DNA from: an uncultured Bacilli bacterium
Lineage (GTDB): Bacteria > Bacillota_I > Bacilli_A > RF39 > UBA660
Direction of reading: 5' to 3'
Assembly: GCA_934095805.1 (NCBI GenBank)
Contig: CAKOKV010000021.1
Coordinates: 1 to 10,173 of the forward strand
Length of the DNA stretch: 10,173 nt
Shown: piece after piece, positions 1 through 5,872 of the stretch
How the letters are laid out: every line of letters begins with the position of its first letter
Position numbering within the stretch: position 1 is the stretch's first letter
Made by a program: the position numbers and the translations under genes
Notes under the pieces: model-generated
Told to the model about the DNA's origin: nothing
What the model saw: only the letters and a program-made list of their open reading frames with translations
Databases searched by the model: none

Positions 1-30
1 AAGTACTTCAAGTAGTAATTAGTAAATTAA

Positions 31-60
31 ACATTGAATTTATAAATTCAATGTTTTTTT
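31..60 (+). terminator. Rho-independent terminator of an upstream gene
   Basis: A perfect 24-nt inverted repeat (31-54, each arm reading ACATTGAATTTA or its complement) runs straight into seven T residues (54-60). This fits an intrinsic terminator for a plus-strand gene ending left of, or just inside, the window. One frame shows the double stop TAGTAA at 13-18, a plausible end for that gene. Too little is present to identify the upstream product. Confidence 0.75.
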
Positions 61-72
61 ATGTGTTTTTTG

Positions 73-81
73 TGATAAAAT
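73..81 (+). promoter_or_regulatory. Extended -10 promoter for the deacetylase gene
   Basis: TGATAAAAT (73-81) matches the extended -10 TGnTATAAT with one mismatch. It lies about 18 nt before the chosen ATG, so the RNA would start near 88, right at the Shine-Dalgarno. Only a T-rich stretch stands at -35. The site sits directly after the upstream terminator, as expected for an independent transcription unit. Confidence 0.4.
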
Positions 82-98
82 TATTTAAGGTGAAGAGT

Positions 99-1547
99 AT
101 GAAAAATAAGATTATGTATATTTTTATATCTATTATTACTATTGTTATTCTATTCTTTGGAGTTAAATATTTATTTATTACTAGAATTAATATAGATGAT
201 ATTACAATCGAAATAAATAATAATTATGATTTTGATTCTAAAAAAGGTAAATTAAGAGGTAAAGATATAGAACTCACTAATACTTCTAATGTTAATTCTA
301 ATAAACTTGGAGATTATGAAGTAATTTTTGAAAGTCATGAAAAATATGCAATTAACTCTAAGAAAAAAGTTAAAGTTCATGTTGTTGATGATGAAAAACC
401 TATTATTACTCTTAAAGGTGAAAATGAAATAATTATTAACTACAAAGAAGAATATAAAGAAGCTGGTTATACTGCTACTGATAATTATGATGGTGATATT
501 ACTGATAAAGTAACCATTCAAAATAATGTAGATAATACTAAACTTGGTAACTATGAAGTGATTTATAAAGTTATAGATAGTAGTAATAATGAAACTACTA
601 TTAAAAGAAATGTTATCGTTAAGGATACTGAAAAGCCTATTATAAAATTAAATAGAAATATTAATAGTTATGTAATACTTAATAAAAATATTAATTTAAA
701 TGATTTTACCGCTAATGATAATTATGATGGCGATATTACTGATAAAGTTACAGTTGAAGGGACTGTTAATACTAAAAAAATTGGTTTATATAAAATATTA
801 TATAAAGTTAAAGATAGTAGTGGTAATGAAACTATTCTTGAAACAACTGTTAATGTACAAAAGAAAAATACTAAAGGTATTCCTGTTATGATGTATCATT
901 GGTTTTATGATGATACTAAAGGTGAAGATGTATCTAAGAAACCTAATAATCATAATTATATTTCTAAAACTAATTTTGAAAAACAAATTAAATATTTAGT
1001 TGATAATAATTATTATTTTGCAACATGGGAAGAACTAAATGATTACATCGATAAAAAGATAGATTTACCTGAAAAATCTATTATACTTACTGATGATGAT
1101 GGTAGAGTTTCTTTTTATGAAATAGCTTACCCTATTACTCTTAAATATAAAGTACCTATAACATCTTTTGTAATTACTAATAAAGAACCATGGAAAAAAT
1201 ATATGAATAAAGATTATCTACTTATGGAATCTCATACAGATAGTCTGCATGTTAGAAGTTGTACTAAATCAAAATGGGATGGTAAAGCAATGTGCGAAAC
1301 ATATAAAAGTATATATAATGATTTAGTTACATCTAAAAATAAACTTAATAATAATACTACTGTGTTTGCCTATCCATTCGGACATTATAGTGATGACTTT
1401 ATTAAAGCACTTAAAGATTCTGGATTTAAAATGGCATTTACTATAAATTCTGGAAAAGTTAAAAAAGGAGCAAACAAATATAAACTTCCAAGAGTTAGAG
1501 TTAGTAAAGGAACTACCCTAAATCAATTTATTAATAGTATAAAATAG
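99..1547 (+). CDS. Membrane-anchored polysaccharide deacetylase (CE4/NodB) with DUF5011-type Ig repeats
   Basis: Probable extracellular carbohydrate deacetylase, removing N- or O-acetyl groups from a surface or wall polysaccharide. With this start the protein has 482 residues: a short basic N-terminus, one membrane anchor (about 5-26), a degenerate Ig-like segment (30-95), two clear DUF5011-type Ig domains (about 95-175 and 176-254, each with EKPII and DNYDGDIT motifs), then a NodB domain (262-480). The NodB domain shows PVMMYH (262-267), a DDD metal/catalytic motif (332-334), H379 and H384, and YPFG (425-428). The five-residue spacing of the two histidines resembles the PgaB/IcaB poly-GlcNAc deacetylases rather than classical HSxxH enzymes. 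Two cysteines (388, 399) could form a disulfide. The start follows AAGGTG at 87-92; an in-frame ATG at 51 lies in the upstream terminator and lacks a ribosome site. The substrate is not determinable here. Confidence 0.88.
   Translation: MKNKIMYIFISIITIVILFFGVKYLFITRINIDDITIEINNNYDFDSKKGKLRGKDIELTNTSNVNSNKLGDYEVIFESHEKYAINSKKKVKVHVVDDEKPIITLKGENEIIINYKEEYKEAGYTATDNYDGDITDKVTIQNNVDNTKLGNYEVIYKVIDSSNNETTIKRNVIVKDTEKPIIKLNRNINSYVILNKNINLNDFTANDNYDGDITDKVTVEGTVNTKKIGLYKILYKVKDSSGNETILETTVNVQKKNTKGIPVMMYHWFYDDTKGEDVSKKPNNHNYISKTNFEKQIKYLVDNNYYFATWEELNDYIDKKIDLPEKSIILTDDDGRVSFYEIAYPITLKYKVPITSFVITNKEPWKKYMNKDYLLMESHTDSLHVRSCTKSKWDGKAMCETYKSIYNDLVTSKNKLNNNTTVFAYPFGHYSDDFIKALKDSGFKMAFTINSGKVKKGANKYKLPRVRVSKGTTLNQFINSIK
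479..748 (+). repeat. Near-identical 33-nt DNA repeat pair in the Ig-domain coding region
   Basis: Bases 479-511 and 716-748 are the same 33-nt sequence with a single T/C difference, encoding the DNYDGDITDKV core of two Ig-like domains. They are 237 nt (79 codons) apart, one domain length. This fits recent duplication or gene conversion between domains, and could allow recombinational gain or loss of an Ig unit. Confidence 0.8.
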
Positions 1548-1571
1548 GAATTACATTATTGTAATTCCTTT
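1546..1571. terminator. Bidirectional terminator shared by deacetylase gene and recX
   Basis: The 9-bp stem AGGAATTAC (1546-1554) and GTAATTCCT (1561-1569) with a 6-nt loop separates two convergent genes. T-rich tracts follow on both strands. The deacetylase TAG stop (1545-1547) overlaps the left arm, and the recX stop (1556-1558) lies in the loop, so the right arm encodes the last residues of RecX. Confidence 0.7.
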
Positions 1572-2302
1572 AATTTTGAATTAATTTCTTCGTAACTATA
1601 TCCTTTTCTAAGTAATGAAGATATTATTTTATTTCTATCATTTTTAAACTTCTTTTTAGCTTTTTCTATTTCTTTATCAATCGCATTAGAACTATATTCT
1701 ATATTCATAAGTAAATTATCTATCATATATTTATCATAACCCATATTATATAAATCTAATTTTAGCTTATTAATAAACATAGTATAACTTTTATTTTTCA
1801 TAAGAGATTTCTTTTTATTTATTATTTTATTTAATTTAGATTTCCATATATCACTACTAAAAGTATTTAAATAATTATCTATATCATTTTCACTAAAATC
1901 AAAGTCTAATAAAGCTTTTCTTATTTTAAATGGTCCATCTAATGTTAAATTAACTTTATCATTTATAAATGCTTCTATATATCTTTTTTCATTAAGTAAA
2001 TTCAGTTTATTTAATTTATCGACTGCATAATTAATATGAGATTCATTAAATTCTTTTTTTCTTAAATAATCTATTATTTCTTTTTTATTTCTCATTTTAA
2101 CTTCTATATAACTTACTGATGTTTCAAATGCATCTTCATATTTATTTTCTTCTATTATTTTATCTATTAAATCTAGATCAACTTCTTTTCTGATTAATAA
2201 ATCATATTTAAGAATAACATCTTCATATAATGTTAAATCTGTATTATCAAATATTATTTTATATTTGTTTTTACCTACTTTTTTAAATTTATTTATTTTC
2301 AT
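1556..2302 (-). CDS. recX: Regulatory protein RecX
   Basis: RecX binds RecA and modulates filament growth on single-stranded DNA during recombination and the SOS response. The protein has 248 residues, close to the usual size of Firmicute RecX (about 260). It has the family's repeated three-helix layout: a first unit around 60-118 with NEKRYIEAFINDK (104-116), a second with DGPFKIRKALLDFDF (122-136), and C-terminal units ending in ISSLLRKGYSYEEI (227-240). The N-terminal extension (1-55) is also typical of Bacilli RecX. I chose the ATG at 2302 because AAAGAGGT (2314-2307) precedes it at good spacing. The upstream in-frame ATG at 2317 would overlap the transcription start predicted from the -10 box. 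It has its own promoter, is downstream of the ligase gene's terminator, and converges on the deacetylase gene. Confidence 0.88.
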   Translation of the reverse strand: MKINKFKKVGKNKYKIIFDNTDLTLYEDVILKYDLLIRKEVDLDLIDKIIEENKYEDAFETSVSYIEVKMRNKKEIIDYLRKKEFNESHINYAVDKLNKLNLLNEKRYIEAFINDKVNLTLDGPFKIRKALLDFDFSENDIDNYLNTFSSDIWKSKLNKIINKKKSLMKNKSYTMFINKLKLDLYNMGYDKYMIDNLLMNIEYSSNAIDKEIEKAKKKFKNDRNKIISSLLRKGYSYEEINSKLKELQ

Positions 2303-2320
2303 AATGACCTCTTTCATAAA

Positions 2321-2349
2321 ATTATAACATAATAAAAAACACTTTTTAA
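2321..2349 (-). promoter_or_regulatory. recX promoter (extended -10)
   Basis: On the minus strand TGTTATAAT (2329-2321) is a perfect extended -10. A 4/6 match to the -35 box, TTAAAA (2349-2344), stands 17 nt upstream. The RNA would start near 2314, leaving a leader of about 12 nt that begins with the Shine-Dalgarno. The -35 element overlaps the terminator of the upstream ligase gene. Confidence 0.6.
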
Positions 2350-2355
2350 GTGTTT
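2334..2355 (-). terminator. Terminator of the CofE-family ligase gene
   Basis: On the minus strand AAACACTT (2355-2348), loop AAA, AAGTGTTT (2344-2337) forms an 8-bp hairpin ending in a six-T run (2339-2334), starting two bases after the TAA stop at 2357. It separates this gene from recX while lending bases to the recX promoter. Confidence 0.75.
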
Positions 2356-2356
2356 C

Positions 2357-3550
2357 TTAATCATTACTATAATTTGTAAAGTATCTTTGAATTAATACTA
2401 CTGGTGTTCCTTTGTCTCCGCTTCCGCTTGTTAAATCGCAAAGACTTCCGAGCAAATCTGTATAGCGTCTTGGTGTAGTTCCTTGTGTAGCCATTGTTCC
2501 TTTTAATTCTTTATCTTTTTCTTTTATAGCTTCTTTCATAGCTTCATTTAATTCTTCGCCTTGTAAGTCTTTGAATTTATTTTCACTAAAATATTTAAGT
2601 TTTATTTCATTTGGACTTCCTTCTAAACCTTTTGTATAAGCTGGACTTACTACTGGATCTGCTAGTTCCCAAATTTTACCAACTGGATCTTTAAATGCTC
2701 CATCTCCATAAACCATTACTTCAATATTTTTTCCAGTTTTTTCTTTCATAAGTTCTTGAACTTTTAAAACTAATTTATCACCTGTTCTTGGAAATAATTT
2801 TACTCTTTCTTCTGTTGAACGATTACTTCCTAAAAGTCCATAAGGTGAATATCCACTACCATCAACTGATTCATTTAATATATCACTTAACATTATTACT
2901 TTTGCTGATGAATCCTTATCTTCTATTTTCTTTTTAGTATCAAATCTTGTATGAATATCACTAACTATTACATCTTTAGTATATTTTAATATATCTTCTG
3001 GTCTATTTGAAAATACCATTTCAAATTCACAGCCTTCTTTTAATACTAAATCTCTATAAACTTCATACATATTAACACCAGTAAATATGTGCTTAAAACT
3101 AATAAATTTTTCTTTATATTCTTCTTCTGTTATTAAATCACTTGATGGATTTATATTATATTTAATTAAATCATCTTTATAAAGTATATCATTACCTACT
3201 TCATCACTTGGATAACTAGATAATAATGTTATTTTCTTTGTACTTTTAGCAATAGCTGATAAAAGAACAGCAAATCTATTACGACTTAGTATTGGAAATA
3301 CTACTCCAATATGTTCACTATTATTAAGTTTATTTTTTATATCTTTTGTGATTTGATCTAGTGTTGCAAAGTTTCCTTCACTAATTCCAACTACTGCTTC
3401 TGTAATAGCTATAACATCTCTATCTTCAAATTCAAAGTTTTCACTTTTACTTGCTTTGATAACAGAATCTACTACTAGTGAAGCAAGATCACACCCTTCT
3501 TTAATAATAGGAGTTCTTATACCTCTTACTATTGTTCCTACATCTCTCAT
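2357..3550 (-). CDS. CofE-family (F420-0:L-glutamate ligase-like) gamma-glutamyl ligase
   Basis: Likely ligase attaching L-glutamate to a cofactor carboxylate at the expense of a nucleoside triphosphate. At 397 residues it matches the long Firmicute members of the CofE family (COG1478/PF01996), not the roughly 250-residue archaeal CofE. Visible family features are the N-terminal RGIRTPIIKEGCDLASLV (9-26), the DRDVIAITEAVVGISEG core (43-59), SDIHTRFDTKKK (197-208), a GSGYSPYGLLGSNR loop (231-244), GDGAFKDPVGKIWELADPVV (282-301) and a C-terminal SGSGDKGTPVVLIQRY (375-390). No F420 gene lies nearby, and this kind of organism is not expected to make F420. Related proteins in other F420-free bacteria, notably Chlamydia, have been proposed to replace FolC in folate glutamylation, so folate is a candidate substrate by inference. 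AGGAGAG (3563-3557) sits 6 nt before the ATG. It is monocistronic between two terminators. Confidence 0.82.
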   Translation of the reverse strand: MRDVGTIVRGIRTPIIKEGCDLASLVVDSVIKASKSENFEFEDRDVIAITEAVVGISEGNFATLDQITKDIKNKLNNSEHIGVVFPILSRNRFAVLLSAIAKSTKKITLLSSYPSDEVGNDILYKDDLIKYNINPSSDLITEEEYKEKFISFKHIFTGVNMYEVYRDLVLKEGCEFEMVFSNRPEDILKYTKDVIVSDIHTRFDTKKKIEDKDSSAKVIMLSDILNESVDGSGYSPYGLLGSNRSTEERVKLFPRTGDKLVLKVQELMKEKTGKNIEVMVYGDGAFKDPVGKIWELADPVVSPAYTKGLEGSPNEIKLKYFSENKFKDLQGEELNEAMKEAIKEKDKELKGTMATQGTTPRRYTDLLGSLCDLTSGSGDKGTPVVLIQRYFTNYSND

Positions 3551-3576
3551 AAATCACTCTCCTATTATAGTTTAGC

Positions 3577-3582
3577 ATTATA
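3577..3582 (-). promoter_or_regulatory. Candidate -10 box of the CofE-family ligase gene
   Basis: TATAAT on the minus strand (3582-3577) would start RNA near 3570, about 20 nt before the ATG. It lacks the TG extension used elsewhere in the window, and no good -35 box is visible. The gene needs a promoter here because a terminator stands upstream. Confidence 0.35.
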
Positions 3583-3620
3583 TATATAAAATTTAAATAT
3601 TATTAAACATTTTATTTACA

Positions 3621-3646
3621 AAAAAATAGTGTTTGAACACTATTTT
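3621..3646 (-). terminator. Terminator of the DUF4870-like gene
   Basis: AAAATAGTGTT (3623-3633) pairs with AACACTATTTT (3636-3646), tightening to a 4-nt loop in practice. On the minus strand a run of T (3626-3621) follows the G/C-containing part of the stem. The gene's TAG stop (3642-3640) lies inside the stem. Confidence 0.7.
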
Positions 3647-4335
3647 AAAAATCTAAATCCACCTACTATACTTGTATTTTTACTTTTTCCGTTAAATGTA
3701 TTTATCATTCCAACTACTGTAATTGCTATAACTATGCAATAAAGTGCATAACTTACAAAGTCTACCCATCCTGGTGTTGTACTACTATATCTATATGTTG
3801 TAGTAAATAATGATCTAAATACTTTATTTACAAAGAACACTATTGCCCATGCTAGTGTTATGTTTAGTCCTTGATTTATATGAAAGTATAAAAATCTTGA
3901 TTTTTTATATTTACCAGTTAATAATGGTAACAAGAATAAAAATGGAATATAACACATAGTAGCAAGCACTCTAAATGGAACAACTTCTTCTTTTGTAAAT
4001 GTGTTTGTATAATCTTTTGTATTTACTACTCCTTCAATGAATTTTATTGTTTTATCACTAAAATCCTCTGATTTTGATTTTCCAGTTCCTAAATCAACCA
4101 TTTCTATGTTACTTTGATTTAATGGAGCTTGTCCTTGATTTTGGACTGGCATTTGATTTGGAACTACTTGTCCTTGTGTAACTGTTTGACTTATTTGTCT
4201 TATATCATTTGGAACTTGTTCTTTTACATTCATTTGAGGATTTTGATTCATATTTTGATTTGGTTGTGGCATATTATTTTGATACATTTGATTTTGATTA
4301 TTCATAGAATTTATATTATTTTGATTATCATTCAT
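3640..4335 (-). CDS. DUF4870/Tic20-like three-TM membrane protein with Asn/Gln-rich N-terminal tail
   Basis: Integral membrane protein of unknown function, 231 residues. Residues 1-75 are low complexity; about half are Asn or Gln, with many Met and Pro. Residues 76-118 are a charged cytoplasmic linker. Three hydrophobic segments follow (about 121-140, 155-171 and 191-212), with CYIPFLFLLPLL (128-139), FLYFHINQGLN (148-158) and a C-terminal IVGGFRFLK. The paired pattern of a P-F-hydrophobic first helix and an F-x-H-x-N-Q-G/A segment is characteristic of DUF4870-type, Tic20-related small membrane proteins, which in Firmicutes often carry a disordered or zinc-ribbon head. The family call is by eye. 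GGAGGGT (4347-4341) is 5 nt before the ATG. It is monocistronic, with its own promoter and terminator, and diverges from tRNA-Leu. The tail composition differs sharply from the rest of the protein. Confidence 0.75.
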   Translation of the reverse strand: MNDNQNNINSMNNQNQMYQNNMPQPNQNMNQNPQMNVKEQVPNDIRQISQTVTQGQVVPNQMPVQNQGQAPLNQSNIEMVDLGTGKSKSEDFSDKTIKFIEGVVNTKDYTNTFTKEEVVPFRVLATMCYIPFLFLLPLLTGKYKKSRFLYFHINQGLNITLAWAIVFFVNKVFRSLFTTTYRYSSTTPGWVDFVSYALYCIVIAITVVGMINTFNGKSKNTSIVGGFRFLK

Positions 4336-4359
4336 TGTTTACCCTCCAACTATAATTTG

Positions 4360-4371
4360 ATTATATCATAA
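4360..4371 (-). promoter_or_regulatory. Promoter of the DUF4870-like gene
   Basis: TTATGATATAAT on the minus strand (4371-4360) contains a perfect extended -10 (TGATATAAT). The RNA would begin near 4353, giving a leader of about 18 nt. The same 12 bases occur on the plus strand at 4406-4417 as the tRNA promoter. No strong -35 box is visible. Confidence 0.6.
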
Positions 4372-4405
4372 TTTTTATAATAAATACTATGCTATTTAGA
4401 ATATT

Positions 4406-4417
4406 TTATGATATAAT
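4406..4417 (+). promoter_or_regulatory. tRNA-Leu promoter
   Basis: TTATGATATAAT (4406-4417) includes TGATATAAT, a perfect extended -10, 11 nt before the first base of the tRNA. The predicted start is near 4424. The -35 position (about 4389-4394, ATGCTA) is only a 3/6 match. Confidence 0.65.
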
Positions 4418-4428
4418 TGGTTAGTAAT

Positions 4429-4515
4429 GCAAGTATGGCGGAATTGGTAGACGCAGCAGACTCAAAATCTGCCGGTAGCAATACCTTGTGGGTTCGACTC
4501 CCATTTCTTGCACCA
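4429..4515 (+). tRNA. tRNA-Leu (anticodon CAA)
   Basis: An 87-base class II tRNA including an encoded CCA end. The acceptor arm GCAAGTA pairs with TTCTTGC (6 of 7 pairs, one T-T mismatch) before discriminator A4512. The D-arm contains GGCGGAATTGGTAGACGC. The anticodon stem GCAGA/TCTGC encloses loop CTCAAAA, whose central triplet is CAA, reading UUG. A long variable arm follows, then GTGGG-TTCGACT-CCCAT as the T-arm. The long variable arm and A discriminator agree with leucine identity. It is a single tRNA with its own promoter and terminator. Confidence 0.96.
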
Positions 4516-4526
4516 CTTTAGTTCAT

Positions 4527-4551
4527 AAAAGCCCAAAATCAGGGCTTTTTT
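4527..4551 (+). terminator. Terminator after tRNA-Leu
   Basis: AAAAGCCC (4527-4534) pairs with GGGCTTTT (4542-4549) around a 7-nt loop, and the T-run extends to 4551. The whole gene-free stretch 4336-4665 therefore holds two divergent promoters, the tRNA, this terminator and the thyX promoter and leader; nothing else is evident in it. Confidence 0.85.
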
Positions 4552-4588
4552 ATATATTTTTTTCTTTTAAAATTTAGTTTAATTTTTA

Positions 4589-4617
4589 TTGTATGTAATT
4601 ATTCTTTTTGCTATAAT
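4589..4617 (+). promoter_or_regulatory. Promoter of the thyX-like operon
   Basis: TTGTAT (4589-4594), a 17-nt spacer and TATAAT (4612-4617) preceded by TGC form a consensus-like promoter with a perfect extended -10. The RNA would start near 4624, leaving a leader of about 42 nt. GGAGG at 4652-4656 serves the ATG at 4666. Confidence 0.75.
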
Positions 4618-4665
4618 ATTTTTAAAGGAATAAAAAGTAAATAACATTTATGGAGGTATTTTGAA

Positions 4666-5871
4666 ATGAAAAAAATGAATATTAGAATTGGTATATTACC
4701 AAATCAGTTTTTGAATGAAGATGGAACTTTTAATCAAGAAGATGCTATCATACATTCTGGTAGAATTGCTGGAATTTGCTATGACAAAGAAGGATTTGAT
4801 CACCTACTTACAGAAGATATAGAAAAAACAGCCAGAAGAGTTAGAATGACACTTGGAAACGGACATCATAGTGTTTATGATCATGTAGCTATTAGTTTTG
4901 ATTTAAAAAATGTTCCTAAGATTTTAGCTATGGTTATTAATAATGAACATCAATATACTACTAGTGAAAAATCTGCTAGATATACACCAGTGGTTAGAGG
5001 AAAAAATTCTATCATTACTGAAAGTGAAGAAATTCTTTATAATAAATGGTTAGAAATCTTTAAGATTAAAATTGCTGATAAATATGGAGATGTATTTAAT
5101 AAATCAAAAATAGAAAAACTTGCTCAAGAGAATGCTAGATATATGGTTACTGTTTTTATGCCAACTGAACTTATTTATACTACTTCATTAAGACAAATTA
5201 ACTATATTGCTTCTTGGATGAAAAAATATATTGCTGAACATAGTGAATCTAACAAAAATTTTGATATTAAATTAATGGGAGCAATGGAAGAATTTTTAAG
5301 TGAACTTGATAGACTTAATATTTTAGTTCCTGATCTTATGAGAAATGAAAAAAATAGAAGTCTTTCTCTATTTGGAAAAGATTTAGATAAGAAAAAAGAG
5401 AGCTTTAGTGATACTTATTCTACAACATATAATGTTACTTTCGCAGAACTTGCTCAAGCTCAAAGACACAGAACTTTAGATTATCAAATGGAAATGACTG
5501 ATAAAAAACAATATTTTGTTCCACCTATTATTGAAGATGATCCTATTCTTGTAAATGAATGGTTAAATGATATTGAATCACTTCAAGATATCACTCCAAT
5601 TGGTGAGTTAGTTACAGTTAATGAAACTGGAAAATATGATGACTTCATCTTAAAATGTCAAGAAAGATTATGTTCTGCTGCTCAACTTGAAATAATGAGA
5701 CAAACAAGAGAAACATTATTAAAATATAGAGATGCTTTAAAAGAAGAAAATAATCCTCTTTATGATGATATTCTTAATTATACTAAAGGTGCTAGATGTA
5801 CTTTCCCTGGTTATGAATGTACTATGCCATGTAAATTTAAAGAAGGAATTACATTAACAAGAAAGATATAA
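4666..5871 (+). CDS. thyX: Tandem two-domain ThyX-family (FAD-dependent thymidylate synthase-like) protein
   Basis: ThyX converts dUMP to dTMP using methylene-tetrahydrofolate, with FAD and NADPH. This protein has 401 residues, nearly twice the usual 220-250, and appears to contain two Thy1-type domains. Domain 1 (about 26-190) has GHHSVYDHVAISFDL (66-80), then EHQYTTSEKSARY (94-106) where RHRxxSxxxxSxRY is expected, and ENARYMVTVFMPTELIYTTS (155-174), like the ThyX AR-x-LP/T helix. Domain 2 (about 200-390) has ELAQAQRHRT (261-270), YFVPP (283-287), AAQLEIMRQTRE (338-349) and a cysteine-bearing end (C378, C385, C389). The RHR triplet is thus kept only in domain 2 and the Ser/Arg-Tyr half only in domain 1. 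Long two-domain Thy1 proteins exist, but whether this one makes dTMP cannot be told by eye. It is the first gene of a two-gene operon; GGAGG (4652-4656) sets the start. Confidence 0.8.
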   Translation: MKKMNIRIGILPNQFLNEDGTFNQEDAIIHSGRIAGICYDKEGFDHLLTEDIEKTARRVRMTLGNGHHSVYDHVAISFDLKNVPKILAMVINNEHQYTTSEKSARYTPVVRGKNSIITESEEILYNKWLEIFKIKIADKYGDVFNKSKIEKLAQENARYMVTVFMPTELIYTTSLRQINYIASWMKKYIAEHSESNKNFDIKLMGAMEEFLSELDRLNILVPDLMRNEKNRSLSLFGKDLDKKKESFSDTYSTTYNVTFAELAQAQRHRTLDYQMEMTDKKQYFVPPIIEDDPILVNEWLNDIESLQDITPIGELVTVNETGKYDDFILKCQERLCSAAQLEIMRQTRETLLKYRDALKEENNPLYDDILNYTKGARCTFPGYECTMPCKFKEGITLTRKI

Positions 5872-5872
5872 T

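Noticed and set aside
31..54. The 24-nt perfect palindrome as a repressor operator
   Set aside because: It is followed at once by seven T's, which is fully explained by an intrinsic terminator.
51..98. In-frame upstream ATG at 51 as the start of the deacetylase gene
   Set aside because: It lies in the 3' arm of the upstream terminator, has no ribosome site, and would precede the predicted -10 box. The ATG at 99 has AAGGTG at proper spacing and gives a normal membrane anchor.
252..521. Minus-strand open frame antisense to the Ig region
   Set aside because: It is rich in Phe, Ile and Asn, as expected from the complement of AT-rich coding DNA; it has no ribosome site and fully overlaps a well-supported gene.
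479..748. Repeated 33-mer as part of a CRISPR or mobile repeat
   Set aside because: Only two copies occur, one domain length apart and in frame; they encode the conserved core of adjacent Ig domains.
2303..2317. Upstream in-frame ATG at 2317 for recX
   Set aside because: It would lie at or before the predicted transcription start, and the Shine-Dalgarno falls inside the five extra codons.
3564..3569. TATAAT directly beside the ligase gene's Shine-Dalgarno as its -10 box
   Set aside because: Transcription would start within the ribosome site and remove it; the TATAAT at 3582-3577 is better placed.
4129..4371. Plus-strand open frame rich in Leu and Ile
   Set aside because: It is the complement of the Asn/Gln-rich tail of the DUF4870-like gene; the hydrophobic composition is a by-product of those codons.
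4618..4665. Riboswitch or T-box in the thyX leader
   Set aside because: The leader is only about 42 nt and shows no conserved stem or antiterminator; the other leaders are shorter still.
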